A program made the position numbers and the translations under genes. Positions 26,145 to 35,373 of a DNA stretch of 64,000 bases are shown in pieces. The stretch spans positions 3,100,001 through 3,164,000 of the forward strand of contig NZ_JACHMY010000001.1 in assembly GCF_014205135.1 (NCBI RefSeq), given 5' to 3'. Source of the DNA: Kribbella italica. Lineage in GTDB: Bacteria > Actinomycetota > Actinomycetes > Propionibacteriales > Kribbellaceae. The first letter of the stretch is position 1. The number at the start of each line of letters is the position of its first letter. Below the pieces are notes generated by a model. That model made no database searches and was not told where the DNA came from. It was given only the letters and a program-made list of their open reading frames with translations.

Positions 26145-27598
26145 ACGGGGACGCGCTCCCGCGGCGGCAGGTCGGACACCACGCCATCGCCCGGATCGTC
26201 GACCAGCTCACCCTGCCGGACCGGATCCCGCTCCGGCAGCAGGATGTCGCGCGACACCACGAGCATCAGGTACAGCGTGCCGGCCATCCGCAGCACGACG
26301 GAGAACCAGTAGATCTTGTCCGGCGCGTCCGGCTGCCCGGGCGCCAGGAACTGCGCCAGATGCAGCCAGACCATCATCCAGTAGAAGCACTCGCAGGCCT
26401 GCCAGATCAGCCAGTCCCGCAGTTTCGGCCGGGCCAGCGCGACCAGCGGCAGCAGCCAGAGCACGTACTGCGGTGAGTACACCTTGTTGATCAGCAGGAA
26501 CGCGGCGACCACCAGGAACGCCAGCTGCGCGAACCGTGGTGGACGCGGTGCCATCAACCCGAGGATCGCGATCGACAGGCACAGCCCGGCGAAGATCACG
26601 ATGTTCAGCTTGTTGACGTCGGCGACCTCGTGCTCGGCCAGCTTCAGCACGTACCAGATCGAGCCGTAGTCGCTCTCGCGCTCGTCGTTGAAGACCCAGA
26701 ACGACATCCACTCGTTCTTGGCCAGCAGGTAGATCGGCGCGTTCACCACACCCCACGCGACCACCGCGGCGACCGTCGCCTGGAACCACGGCCAGAGCTT
26801 CCGCCCGCGCAGGCACACGATCAGCAGCGGGCCGAGCAGCAGGAACGGGTAGAACTTGGCCGCTGTCCCCAGTCCGAGCAGGATGCCGAACCAGATCGGT
26901 TTGCCGCGCGACCACGCCCACATCGCACCGGCGGTCAGGACGACGGCGAACAGGTCCCAGTTGATCGTCGAGGTCAGCGCGAGCACCGGCGCGGCCGCGA
27001 CGTACAAGGCGTCGAGCGGCTGCCCCCGGGCCGCGCCCGGACGCGAGGCGATGCCGCGAGCGGTCGCCATCGTGAGCCCGACCAGCAGCAGCGCGCAGAG
27101 GAACAGCAGCACGACGTTCACCACGAAGAAGACGCCGGCGGTGTCGCGCTTCTGCTCGACCGTGACGTCCTGCTTCGGGTCGCCGGTGATCACCCAGGTG
27201 ATCTGTGCCGCGGCCTCCATGAACCCACCGGTCAGCACCGGGTACTCCAGCACCGGGTAGTTGCCGGTGTCCAGGAACGGCCGGTTCCCCTCGGCGAAAC
27301 CGCGCTCCTGGTACAGGTAGCCGATGTCGGAATAGCACAGCGCCTTGAACGGCCGCCAGCTCTGCCGGTCCCAGCCGGCCTCCATGCAGGGCGCCTTCTG
27401 CAGCACACCGAGCGCGAAGGTGATCGTGCAGACCGCCAGCGCGATCCGCAGCGGCGTCCACCACGACGAGCTCAACCGGGCGAACCGCCCGGACGGGCCA
27501 CCGAGCCCCACGGTCAGGCCGGCGACCGCCGGATCGGCCTCCGACGGAGCCGGCCGGGCCTGCGCGTCCTGGGCGTCACGTGAGGTCACGGGGGACAT
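26141..27598 (-). CDS. Polytopic GT87/DUF2029-family glycosyltransferase
   Basis: 485 aa. A disordered cytoplasmic N-terminus (1-45) precedes about ten to twelve membrane helices. The long first external loop includes CYSDIGYLYQERGFAEG and NYPVLEYPVLTGGFMEAA, a signature of actinobacterial DUF2029 proteins related to mannosyltransferases that use polyprenyl-phosphate-mannose. SPQYVLWLLPLVAL near residue 375 is also conserved. It probably adds mannose or a similar sugar to a cell-envelope glycan. The ATG at 27598 has AGGAG close upstream. Divergent from the sigE-like gene. Confidence 0.82.
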   Translation of the reverse strand: MSPVTSRDAQDAQARPAPSEADPAVAGLTVGLGGPSGRFARLSSSWWTPLRIALAVCTITFALGVLQKAPCMEAGWDRQSWRPFKALCYSDIGYLYQERGFAEGNRPFLDTGNYPVLEYPVLTGGFMEAAAQITWVITGDPKQDVTVEQKRDTAGVFFVVNVVLLFLCALLLVGLTMATARGIASRPGAARGQPLDALYVAAAPVLALTSTINWDLFAVVLTAGAMWAWSRGKPIWFGILLGLGTAAKFYPFLLLGPLLIVCLRGRKLWPWFQATVAAVVAWGVVNAPIYLLAKNEWMSFWVFNDERESDYGSIWYVLKLAEHEVADVNKLNIVIFAGLCLSIAILGLMAPRPPRFAQLAFLVVAAFLLINKVYSPQYVLWLLPLVALARPKLRDWLIWQACECFYWMMVWLHLAQFLAPGQPDAPDKIYWFSVVLRMAGTLYLMLVVSRDILLPERDPVRQGELVDDPGDGVVSDLPPRERVPV

Positions 27599-27752
27599 CG
27601 TCTCCTATCCGATCGACCGCCGGGCCAGGCGGCGCCCGCAAGGTTACCCAGGAACCGTCACGCCATGCTCCACCGGCACCGGGGCGTCCTGGGGCTGACC
27701 TGATCCGTATCTACCGTTGACCAGGCAGCAGCAGAAGCAGAAGAGGACGCCG

Positions 27753-28265
27753 ATGGGCGAACGCCGCGACCGCGAGTTCACCGAGTTCGTGCTGACCAGA
27801 CAGTCACGCCTGCTCGGCGCCGCCTACCTGCTCTGCGGCAACCTGCACGCCGCCGAGGATCTGGTCCAGACCGCCCTGATCAAGCTGTACGTAGCCTGGC
27901 CGCGCGTCCAGCGCTCCGGCACCGAGGACGCCTACGTCCGCCGGATCCTGGTCAACGCGTCGATCGACTCCAGCCGCCGCGCCTGGCACCGCGAACGCAG
28001 TACGGCGGACCTGCCGGACATCGCCGAACCCCCGGACCACGGCGTCGAGGACCGCGACGAACTCGTCACCGCCCTCGCCCTGCTCGCCCCGAGACAACGC
28101 CGGATCGTCGTCCTGCGCTACTGGCTCGACCTCCCGATCGAGGAGGTCGCCGCCGACCTCCAGATCACCGCCAGCACGGTCAAGAGCCAGAGCGCCAAGG
28201 CGCTGCAGAACCTCAGAACCCACCTGTCCGACTCCCGCTACGCCCTGCTGACGGAGGAGTGCTGA
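27753..28265 (+). CDS. SigE-family ECF RNA polymerase sigma factor
   Basis: 170 aa. Sigma region 2 has FTEFVLTRQSRLLGAAYLLCGNLHAAEDLVQTAL and region 4 has LLAPRQRRIVVLRYWLDLPIEEVAADL with TVKSQSAKAL. The length and the GNLHAAEDLVQ motif place it in the actinobacterial SigE-like ECF group (TIGR02983). The ATG at 27753 follows GAGGA at suitable distance, and the longer TTG form at 27717 is less likely. The next gene begins at its stop (TGATG), a typical sigma/anti-sigma-like pair. Confidence 0.9.
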   Translation: MGERRDREFTEFVLTRQSRLLGAAYLLCGNLHAAEDLVQTALIKLYVAWPRVQRSGTEDAYVRRILVNASIDSSRRAWHRERSTADLPDIAEPPDHGVEDRDELVTALALLAPRQRRIVVLRYWLDLPIEEVAADLQITASTVKSQSAKALQNLRTHLSDSRYALLTEEC

Positions 28266-28996
28266 TGTCCGAACAAGACCTGATCGACCAGATCACCACC
28301 AGCGCCCACCGCACCGATCACCACCAGCTCGACCCGACGACTTTGATCGCCGCGGGTCGCAAGCGAGTACGCCGCCGCCGGGCCGCGGCCGTCACGGCGG
28401 CCGCCGGTCTCGTCACGCTGTCCGCGGTCGCCGCGATCAGCGTGGGCAACCTCCGCACGTCCGCGCCACAGGTCGCCGGACCGCCCCTCCAGGTCGAGCG
28501 CAGCATCGACCCTGGCTTCAACGGCATGACGAAGGTCCGGTACTTGGACGAGCCGATGCGTACTCACCTCGGGCTCCCGGTCGTCGACCAGACGTACGGA
28601 CCCGCCCCTGACATCGGAATCGGAGTCAACACCTACACCTTGACGGTGCGGGCCACCGACGGCACCACCGCGAGCCTCCGGCTCACCCGCCCGATCTCTT
28701 CACCGCAGAATCCCGCGCCCGACTCGCCGGACGTCTGCGCGATGCGTGGCGTGCCCTCCGAGGTCAGCGACTGCCAGGTCATGGCCGTCGGCAGTCAGTC
28801 GGTCCGGATCGGGCAGCGCGGCGACCGGGCTTTCTTCGCCAGCACACTGCGCCCGGATGGAACCTTGATCCTGGCGCTGTTCGACAGGGACGGCTCCACG
28901 CCCTTCGAAGGCAGCAAGCCGATGCTGTTCGGTCCCGTCGACCAGCAGGCCGTCACGGCCCTGGTCACCGACCCGAAGGTGCCGAGCCTCAAGTGA
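28265..28996 (+). CDS. Membrane protein coupled to SigE-family sigma factor (putative anti-sigma partner)
   Basis: 243 aa. The cytoplasmic N-terminus (1-37) is followed by one membrane helix (about 38-62, AAAVTAAAGLVTLSAVAAISVG) and an exported domain with CAMRGVPSEVSDCQVM, which may form a disulfide. The ATG at 28265 shares one base with the sigma factor stop and has GGAGGAG upstream, so the pair is co-translated. No known anti-sigma domain is recognisable, and the anti-sigma role is inferred from position and topology. It overlaps the convergent LacI gene by 8 bp. Confidence 0.7.
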   Translation: MSEQDLIDQITTSAHRTDHHQLDPTTLIAAGRKRVRRRRAAAVTAAAGLVTLSAVAAISVGNLRTSAPQVAGPPLQVERSIDPGFNGMTKVRYLDEPMRTHLGLPVVDQTYGPAPDIGIGVNTYTLTVRATDGTTASLRLTRPISSPQNPAPDSPDVCAMRGVPSEVSDCQVMAVGSQSVRIGQRGDRAFFASTLRPDGTLILALFDRDGSTPFEGSKPMLFGPVDQQAVTALVTDPKVPSLK

Positions 28997-29987
28997 CCCG
29001 CGTCGACTCGCGGACGATCAGCTGCCAGGGGAAGTCGAAGACCTTGCCCGGGGCCCCTTCCCGGTCAGTCAGGCGGCCGGTCAGGATATCGGCGAGCGCG
29101 GCGTTGAAGCCGACCGGGCCGACCGTCGACAGCGACGGATCGAGGTGCTCGCCGTCCGGCGTGTTGCCGACGCCGATCACCGCGAGGTCACCCGGTACGT
29201 CGAGCCGCAGCCGGTGCGCGGCCCGGACCGCGGCGATCGCGGCGAAGTCGGTCGTGCAATACAGCGCGGTCGGGCGATCCTCCTTGGTCAGCAGGGACAT
29301 CGCCGCCCGGTACGCGCCTTCGGGGTGCCGCTCGAAGATCGCGACGTCGTCCTCCCGGTACGGCAGGCCGGCCGCCGCCAGGCCGTCGACGTACGCCGTG
29401 AAGCGGGTCGAGCGGTGGGTCTCGGAGGTGAGCGCGCCGATCCGGGTGTGCCGCTCGAGCAGGTGCTCGACCGCGAGGTGGCAGGTCGGCTCGGCGCCGG
29501 ACCGGATCACGTCGAAGCCGCGCGGTTCGAGCACCTCGCTGAACGCGACGATCTGCACGCCGCGCTCCGCGAACCGCTCGAGCTCGGCGACCACCTCCGG
29601 AGCGGGATCGACGTGGTCGATGAAGATGACGTCCGGCGTACGGTTCGACAGCACGGTCCGCCAGTCGCCGTCGGCCACGATCAGCGCGGTCTTGCCGAGC
29701 GGCGTGACGCGGTCGTTGACCGTCGCCGCGACCGCCTGCGACCAGGGATCGGCGAGGACGGTCAGCGAGAGCAGCACCAGGTCCGACTTGCCGGTCCGGA
29801 TCGCCCGCGCCGCGTCGTTGCGCCGGTAGCCGAGCCGGGTCGCGACGTCACGCACCCGGTCGGCCGTGGTCGCGGAGATCGTCCGGCCGCGCTCGTGGCC
29901 GGACAGTACGTAGGACACGGTCGCGATCGAGACGCCGGCCTCGGCCGCGACCGTGCGCAGAGTCGGTCGGTCGGACATGAGGGACAT
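28989..29987 (-). CDS. LacI-family transcriptional regulator
   Basis: 332 aa. The N-terminal helix-turn-helix reads TLRTVAAEAGVSIATVSYVLSG with hinge RVRDVATRLGYRRNDAARAIRTG. A periplasmic-binding-like sugar domain follows (about 65-330, IGALTSETHRSTRF, ALYCTTDFAAIAA). It is the last gene of the sugar ABC operon, 6 bp after the second permease, so it is probably co-transcribed and controls uptake in response to the transported sugar. ATG at 29987 is chosen for its spacing to an upstream AAGGG, and ATG at 29978 is an alternative. Confidence 0.92.
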   Translation of the reverse strand: MSLMSDRPTLRTVAAEAGVSIATVSYVLSGHERGRTISATTADRVRDVATRLGYRRNDAARAIRTGKSDLVLLSLTVLADPWSQAVAATVNDRVTPLGKTALIVADGDWRTVLSNRTPDVIFIDHVDPAPEVVAELERFAERGVQIVAFSEVLEPRGFDVIRSGAEPTCHLAVEHLLERHTRIGALTSETHRSTRFTAYVDGLAAAGLPYREDDVAIFERHPEGAYRAAMSLLTKEDRPTALYCTTDFAAIAAVRAAHRLRLDVPGDLAVIGVGNTPDGEHLDPSLSTVGPVGFNAALADILTGRLTDREGAPGKVFDFPWQLIVRESTRVT

Positions 29988-29993
29988 TGTCTA

Positions 29994-30887
29994 CTAACCC
30001 TTGACTGCCCCGGTGATGACGCCCTTGGTGAAGTGCCGCTGCAGGAACGGGTAGACCAGCGCGATCGGGACCAGCGCGACGACGACGACCGCCATCTGCA
30101 GCGACTGCGGCTGCGGCAGCGGCTCGACGCCGAGCTGGTCGGCCGACAACGACTTGCCTTGCAGCACGTAGGTCCGCAGGATCACCTGGACCGGCCACTT
30201 CGAGGTGTCGTTCAGGTAGAGCAGCGCGTTGAAGAAGGCGTTCCAGAACCCGACCGCGTAGAACAGCCCGACCACTGCGATCACCGCCTTCGACAGCGGC
30301 ATCACCACCCGGCGCAGGATGGTGAAGTCGCTGGCGCCGTCGATCCGCGCGCTCTCCAGCAGCTCGGCCGGCACGTTCATGAAGAACGTCCGCAGCACGA
30401 TGAAGTTGAACGCGCCCAGCGCGCCGGGCAGGATCAGCGACCACAGGCTGTCGATCAGCCCGAGCTGCTTGACCACCAGGAACATCGGGATGATGCCCGG
30501 CGCGAACAGCAGCGTGAACAGCACCATCAGCAGCACCGGCCGGCCGAACAGGACCGGCCGCGACGTCGCGTAGGCCAGCGCGATCGTGGTGGCCAGCGCG
30601 ATCGCCGTACCGACCAGCGTGACGAACACGCTGACCCCGATCGCCCGGGCCATCAGCCCGCCGCTGAACAACGTCTCGTACGCCTTGACCGTCGGGTGCG
30701 ACGGCCACAGCACGTACCCGCCGGCGTCGATGATGTCCTGGTCGCTGGCCAGCGACGTCGAGATCACCACCATGATCGGCACGATGATCGCGACCGCGAA
30801 TCCGCCCAGGACCAGGGTCTTCACCGACTGGTAGAACGGCGACGGCCGTTCCTTCCAGATCGGCCGGCGGGAGGCGGCGATGCTCAT
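29994..30887 (-). CDS. Carbohydrate ABC transporter permease 2 (LplC/YtcP-like)
   Basis: 297 aa, six predicted membrane helices. The EAA loop that docks on the ATPase is ELLESARIDGASDFTILRRVVMPLSKAVI. The C-terminal GVITGAVKG is characteristic of the LplC/YtcP group that imports complex oligosaccharides. The ATG at 30887 overlaps the stop of permease 1 (ATGA, 30884-30887), and the longer form starting at 30953 is rejected. No ATPase gene is in the operon, so a shared MsiK-like ATPase encoded elsewhere is expected. Confidence 0.92.
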   Translation of the reverse strand: MSIAASRRPIWKERPSPFYQSVKTLVLGGFAVAIIVPIMVVISTSLASDQDIIDAGGYVLWPSHPTVKAYETLFSGGLMARAIGVSVFVTLVGTAIALATTIALAYATSRPVLFGRPVLLMVLFTLLFAPGIIPMFLVVKQLGLIDSLWSLILPGALGAFNFIVLRTFFMNVPAELLESARIDGASDFTILRRVVMPLSKAVIAVVGLFYAVGFWNAFFNALLYLNDTSKWPVQVILRTYVLQGKSLSADQLGVEPLPQPQSLQMAVVVVALVPIALVYPFLQRHFTKGVITGAVKG

Positions 30888-31882
30888 TGCTGACCTCTCT
30901 TCTGGAAGATGCCGGGCTCGCCCAGCTTGTGCGCGATCGTGTTCGCACCCCACAGCAGCAGCGCGCTGATCACTCCCTTGGCCAGACCGGCCGCGGCACC
31001 GCTGCTCCAGTCACCGCCGACGACTCCGGCGTAGTACGTGAAGGTGTCGAGCACTTCCGCGGCGCCCGGTCCGACCGAGTCGCGTTGCAGGATGAACTGC
31101 TCGAAGCCGACGCTCAGGACGTCGCCGATCCGCAGGATCAGCAGCAGCACGATGACGGTCCGCATCGACGGCAGCGTGATGTGCCACAGCCGGCGCCAGC
31201 GCCCCGCGCCGTCCGCGGCCGCGGCCTCGTACAGGGCGACGTCGACGCTGGTCAGCGCGGCCAGGAAGATGATCATCGCCCAGCCCGCGTCCTTCCAGAC
31301 CAGCTGCGCGACGACGAGCAGCGGGAAGGTGTCCGGGTTCGTCATGAACGGGATCGGGTCGAGCCCGGCCTGCCGGAGCAGGTTGTTGACGAACCCGGCG
31401 CCGCCGAGCGACTGCTGGAACAGCGCGATCACGAGCACCCAGGACAGGAAGTGCGGCAGGTACGCGACGGTCTGGAACGCGCGCCGGATCCGGTTGCTGA
31501 CCAGCGAGTCCACGATCAGCGCGAGCGCCAGCGGGACCGGGAAGAACAGCACCAGCTGGACCAGCGCGAGGACCAGCGTGTTGCGCAGCGCGTCCCAGAA
31601 GTCCGGGTTGGCGTACAGGTTGACGAAGTTCTGGACGCCGTTCCACTCACTGTGCATGATCCCGAGGAACGGCTGGAAGTCCTGGAAGGCGACCACGTTG
31701 CCGATCACCGGCAGGTAGAAGAACACCAGCAGGAACAGCACGCCGGGGATCATCAGCAGCACCATCTGCCAGTCCCGGCGCCACCGCACCGACAACGGCA
31801 GTTTCGCCGTACGCCGGACGTCCGGCGGCCGCGGAGCCGGCTCGGCGGTCTCGGGGCGCTGGGTCGCGACGAGCGTCTCCAT
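30884..31882 (-). CDS. Carbohydrate ABC transporter permease 1 (LplB/YteP-like)
   Basis: 332 aa. After a cytoplasmic tail (1-38), six membrane helices follow with VLLMIPGVLFLLVFFYLPVIG first. The EAA loop is LYEAAAADGAGRWRRLWHITLPSM. AYLPHFLSWVLVI and QDFQPFLGI are typical of the LplB/YteP group. It partners permease 2 (4-bp overlap) and the lipoprotein gene ending 5 bp upstream. The operon would import an oligosaccharide, and no glycoside hydrolase is nearby to indicate which one. Confidence 0.92.
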   Translation of the reverse strand: METLVATQRPETAEPAPRPPDVRRTAKLPLSVRWRRDWQMVLLMIPGVLFLLVFFYLPVIGNVVAFQDFQPFLGIMHSEWNGVQNFVNLYANPDFWDALRNTLVLALVQLVLFFPVPLALALIVDSLVSNRIRRAFQTVAYLPHFLSWVLVIALFQQSLGGAGFVNNLLRQAGLDPIPFMTNPDTFPLLVVAQLVWKDAGWAMIIFLAALTSVDVALYEAAAADGAGRWRRLWHITLPSMRTVIVLLLILRIGDVLSVGFEQFILQRDSVGPGAAEVLDTFTYYAGVVGGDWSSGAAAGLAKGVISALLLWGANTIAHKLGEPGIFQKRGQQ

Positions 31883-31887
31883 CGGCG

Positions 31888-33534
31888 TCAGGACCCGGTG
31901 ACCGGGACGCTCGCGGGCAGCACGGCCTCGAACTCGCCGCGCATCTTGTCACCGCCACCGGACTTCCAGCGCTTCAGCGCCTCGTCGTACGCGTCGAGCT
32001 TCTGCCGCCCGGTGACGATGTCGATGATCGTGTCCCGGAACGCCTCGGTGAGCTTCGGCCCGGCCTTGCTGCTGGTGTCGGAGTAGGTGCCGGCCGTCGG
32101 GTTGCGCATCGCGAACTTGAGCAGCTGCTGCTCGGTCGCGTGCACCTTGCGGGTGTCGTCGGGGAACGCCGGGTTGAAGATCACGCTCTCCGGCGCGGTC
32201 ATGATCTGCAGCGCGCTGACCAGGCCGGGCGCCTGCTGGGTGCCGGCCTTGGTCAGTACCGGATTCTTCTGGCCGTCGAGCTGGTACTGCTCGCCCGCCG
32301 TCCCGAAGTTCTTCTGCAGGAACTCCTTGGTGCCGAACGGCGCCGACAGGTAGTTGACCAGGGCCAGCAGCTCCCGGATCCGGCCCTCGTCGGTCTTCTT
32401 GAACGGCGTGAACCCGACCGTGCCGTAGCCCATGTCGTAGACCGGCTTGGCCTTGCCGTCGTGCCCGAACGGGATCAGCGTGTCGACGAACAGCGACGGG
32501 TCGAGCGCCCGGAAGTCCGACGTGGCGCGCGGACCGACGGTGACCTGCGCGGCGATCTGTCCGTTGACCGTCTTCGGCGTCGCGTCGGCCAGGTTGAGGT
32601 CGGGGTAGAACACCTTCGCGGCCCACAGCTTGGCGGCGTACTCGACGGCGGCCTTGTAGTTGTCGGTCTCGTACAAGTGGGTCAGCGAGCGGTCGGAGTT
32701 GACCCGCCAGCCGTTCGGGGCGCCGAACCACTCGCCGAACATGTGCAGCATGTTCACGATCGCGGGCTCGAGCGCGTAGTTGGTGCCGCTGGTCAGCTCC
32801 TTGCACTTGCCGAAGAACTCCTCGGCGCTCGTGCACTGCAGGCCGCCGACCTTCGCCCACGTCTTCGGGTTGCCCATCATCACCTGGCCGAACGGCGTCG
32901 ACGGGATCGGCGCGCCCCAGATCTTGCCGTTCACGACCGCGGTCCGCCACGACGCCGGCTTCAGCGCGGCGAGGTTCGGGTACTCCAGCACGGCGTCGCC
33001 GGACAGGTACTTGGTCAGGTCCTGGAACTTGGCCTCCAGCATCGGCCCGACGTTCGGGATGCCCTGGTTCGGCGGCAGCCACATCAGGTCGGGCAGCGAG
33101 TCGCCGGCCAGCAGGGTGGCGAACTTCTCCGGGTAGCCCGGGTCGGTGCCGATGGTGAGCTTGAGGTCGGCGCCGAGCGCGCGGTTCAGCGCCTGCCACA
33201 TGGGATTGCTGCCCATCGGCGGCGGTGGCGTCGCGAACGTCTCGGTGAGCGCGGTCACCGCGTTCTTGATCGGCGGCGACTGCACGCTCGCGATCGCGTT
33301 CTCCGGGAACTTCAGGAAGCCCGGCTCGAGGCCCGACTCGGCGCCCGGCAGGTCCGCCGTCAGCCCACCGAACGGCTTGTACGTCGGCAGCGCGACGTCC
33401 CCGGACGCCTGCGCGCCGCCCGCCTGCGCACCCCCGTCGCCGCAGGCGGACGCGAACGCCACCGACCCGACCGCGGCGGCACTCAACCCCAGGAACCGTC
33501 GCCGGCCCAACCTGCGCTCCGTCGTACCTGACAT
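31888..33534 (-). CDS. Tat-exported sugar-binding lipoprotein of ABC transporter (LplA-like)
   Basis: 548 aa. The N-terminus has a twin-arginine motif (GRRRFLGLS) and ends in a lipobox-like FASAC, giving a Tat lipoprotein with Cys near residue 29. The mature protein is a large cluster-1-type solute-binding protein (PDLMWLPPNQGIPNVGPML, KIWGAPIPSTPFGQVMM, GAPNGWRVN). Its length above 500 aa fits binders of complex oligosaccharides. ATG at 33534 is chosen because GGAGG is 7 nt away, and the longer form from 33588 is rejected. It is the first gene of the four-gene operon with the LacI regulator at the end. Confidence 0.92.
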   Translation of the reverse strand: MSGTTERRLGRRRFLGLSAAAVGSVAFASACGDGGAQAGGAQASGDVALPTYKPFGGLTADLPGAESGLEPGFLKFPENAIASVQSPPIKNAVTALTETFATPPPPMGSNPMWQALNRALGADLKLTIGTDPGYPEKFATLLAGDSLPDLMWLPPNQGIPNVGPMLEAKFQDLTKYLSGDAVLEYPNLAALKPASWRTAVVNGKIWGAPIPSTPFGQVMMGNPKTWAKVGGLQCTSAEEFFGKCKELTSGTNYALEPAIVNMLHMFGEWFGAPNGWRVNSDRSLTHLYETDNYKAAVEYAAKLWAAKVFYPDLNLADATPKTVNGQIAAQVTVGPRATSDFRALDPSLFVDTLIPFGHDGKAKPVYDMGYGTVGFTPFKKTDEGRIRELLALVNYLSAPFGTKEFLQKNFGTAGEQYQLDGQKNPVLTKAGTQQAPGLVSALQIMTAPESVIFNPAFPDDTRKVHATEQQLLKFAMRNPTAGTYSDTSSKAGPKLTEAFRDTIIDIVTGRQKLDAYDEALKRWKSGGGDKMRGEFEAVLPASVPVTGS

Positions 33535-33595
33535 CTCTGCCTCCTCGGTGACTGTTTCTGATCTTTTGGCGGCTTTAATGCTCACCAACGATCAC

Positions 33596-33607
33596 TTAAA
33601 CGTTAAC
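33596..33607. promoter_or_regulatory. Candidate LacI-type operator upstream of sugar ABC operon
   Basis: TTAAACGTTAAC, with a central AACGTT palindrome flanked by A/T-rich half sites, lies about 60 bp upstream of the lipoprotein start inside an unusually AT-rich stretch (33545-33610). LacI-family operators often have such a central CG. The operon's own LacI protein is the natural candidate. Low confidence because the outer half sites are imperfect. Confidence 0.35.
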
Positions 33608-33639
33608 CGGGACCGTAGACTGCCGACCTGGATCCGCGC

Positions 33640-33679
33640 AAGAGGAAACGGCGGCCGGTCCACCAAGGACCGACCGCCG
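33640..33679 (-). terminator. Rho-independent terminator of the secreted protein gene at 33700-34512
   Basis: On the minus strand a 13-bp stem (arms 33667-33679 and 33649-33661, one G-U pair) with a 5-nt loop is followed by the T-rich tract TTTCCTCTTG. It starts about 20 bp after the stop codon at 33700. Confidence 0.75.
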
Positions 33680-33699
33680 CCGGTGATCGCGCGCCTAGC

Positions 33700-34512
33700 T
33701 CACCGCGTCAACCGCACCCACCGGGTCACCGTCCGCCGGAACACCCCCGTCGTCCCCTCGCCCTCGACCGTGAGCTTGACCTTCACCTGTCCAGGCCGCA
33801 CGACGCCCTTGACCACGGTCGCCTGCAGCGCCCACTCCCCCGGCGTCTCCATCGCCAGCTCCCCACCCGTCCTGCCGGTGGCCGTCGCCCGAGCTTGCGT
33901 CACGTCGGCCTGCATCCGGTACATGCAGCCCTGGTTGCACTCCACCGTGCCGCTCAGGCCCACCGTCGTACCATCCGCGCTCAATACGCCTGTGCCATCC
34001 ACGGCCACCGAGATGTCGGCGGCCGGCGACTCGGTGACACTGAGCCGGACCTTGCCACCGCCCGCCTGCGGGTCCCTCGAGAAGGCCACGATGGTGTAGC
34101 TGCGGTTTCCGTCGTTGACCTGCAGGTCGCGAGTGCTGCCACCACACACCCACGGATACGGCGTGAACTCCGACTGGTCGAACCCGGAGAAGACCGCGAT
34201 CTCCACGTCGTGGTCCGACCCCGCGGTCGAGATCCGCAGTCCCTGCTCGGTGCTCGTCGGCTTGTACTCGTACCAGACGCTCCGGTACGCCGAGATCGGC
34301 TGCATCCACGAGCACGCCTGCTCCGCCCGCTCGTCATCAGCCCCACGGGTCGCCCCTGTGGTGTCAACCGTGTGAACCGACGGAACCCCCACCGCGACCA
34401 CACCCGCGTAGCCGTCGTTCGACGGTCCGCCGGCCGCCTGCGCGGCGAGCGGGCTCCCCACCAGCCCGACCAGCGCGAGAACGGCCCCGCCCAGCAATCT
34501 GCACAATGCCAT
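33700..34512 (-). CDS. Secreted protein of unknown function
   Basis: 270 aa with a Sec signal peptide (1-26, ending AAQA). The first mature half has SVWYEYKP and LRISTAGSDHDVEIAVFSGF with later FSRDPQAGGGKVRLSV, which resembles the beta-sandwich prepeptidase C-terminal-type modules found in secreted proteins. The second half (about 175-270) looks like an all-beta Ig-like domain with CNQGCMYRMQADV. No catalytic motif is visible. A strong Shine-Dalgarno (GGGAGGG) precedes the ATG, and an intrinsic terminator follows. It appears monocistronic. Confidence 0.7.
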   Translation of the reverse strand: MALCRLLGGAVLALVGLVGSPLAAQAAGGPSNDGYAGVVAVGVPSVHTVDTTGATRGADDERAEQACSWMQPISAYRSVWYEYKPTSTEQGLRISTAGSDHDVEIAVFSGFDQSEFTPYPWVCGGSTRDLQVNDGNRSYTIVAFSRDPQAGGGKVRLSVTESPAADISVAVDGTGVLSADGTTVGLSGTVECNQGCMYRMQADVTQARATATGRTGGELAMETPGEWALQATVVKGVVRPGQVKVKLTVEGEGTTGVFRRTVTRWVRLTR

Positions 34513-34623
34513 TTCTGTTCCCTCCCCGAGAACCCGAGGGAACGGCTCCCCCGGGCCGGTTCGATTCTCGGGAAAGGGCCTTGCACGCCGCTGTCGCCGG
34601 CCTGTCGTGGTCGGCGGCTGTTG

Positions 34624-35277
34624 TCAGTCGGCCAGAAGTGAGAGTGCGTCCGGCACCGAGTCGGTGACCGGGAACCCGGTCGCCTGCAACGCCGTACGGG
34701 ACATCGCGCCGGTCGTCACCAGCACGCACTGCGCGCCGACGGCCCTGGCCGCGTCGGCGTCGTCCACCACGTCACCGATCATGACGACGTCCGCGGGGTC
34801 CAGCTGCTGCGCCTGGAGGTGAAGGGCCAGGTGCTCGGCCTTCGACCCGCCGCCGACCGCGCTCTGCAGCCCGTCGACGCGCTGGAACAGGTCGGTCAGC
34901 CCGAACCCGTCGATGGTCAGGACCAGCTGGGCGTGGAACCACATCGACAGCAACGACTGCGTCCGTCCGGACGCACCCCAGGCCTGCAGACCGTCCGGCA
35001 CGCCCATCGCGAGCCCGCACGTGTGCAGCTGCAGGTCGTACCGCTCGTGGTAGAGCTTGTCGACCCGCGCCCAGTCCTCCTCGCCGAGCTCCCGGCCGAG
35101 GATCTTCTCGTACGACAGCTTCATCGGCCGCGCGTACACCTCGCGCCACTCGTCCCAGGTGATCGCGGGGCGCCCGAAGCCCGCGCAGACCTCGTTCGCC
35201 GCGGCCAGTACCGCCTTGTTGTCGTCGAGCAGCGTCCCGTTCCAGTCCCAGACGATGTGCGACACCTTGAGCCTCAT
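34624..35277 (-). CDS. HAD-superfamily phosphatase (phosphoglycolate-phosphatase-like)
   Basis: 217 aa. Motif I WDWNGTLLDD has the nucleophile and acid aspartates, motif III lies around GGGSKAEHL and motif IV is VVMIGDVVDDADAA. A four-helix cap domain sits between motifs I and II, as in subclass I HAD enzymes such as Gph. The substrate is unknown. The start is ATG 35277, or leaderless GTG 35280, because a TAGGGT -10 lies exactly 7 nt upstream of that GTG. It is divergent from the kinase at 35525. Confidence 0.88.
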   Translation of the reverse strand: MRLKVSHIVWDWNGTLLDDNKAVLAAANEVCAGFGRPAITWDEWREVYARPMKLSYEKILGRELGEEDWARVDKLYHERYDLQLHTCGLAMGVPDGLQAWGASGRTQSLLSMWFHAQLVLTIDGFGLTDLFQRVDGLQSAVGGGSKAEHLALHLQAQQLDPADVVMIGDVVDDADAARAVGAQCVLVTTGAMSRTALQATGFPVTDSVPDALSLLAD

Positions 35278-35287
35278 CACAGCCGTC

Positions 35288-35293
35288 ACCCTA
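35288..35293 (-). promoter_or_regulatory. -10 element of leaderless HAD gene
   Basis: TAGGGT on the minus strand ends 7 nt before the GTG at 35280 (ATG at 35277). Confidence 0.4.
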
Positions 35294-35373
35294 GAAGGTG
35301 GGTGTGAGAACACCGCAAAGGGGCACCGAGTGGACAGGTGGTTGGAACGACCCGCGGGCAGTCGAATCACCCA

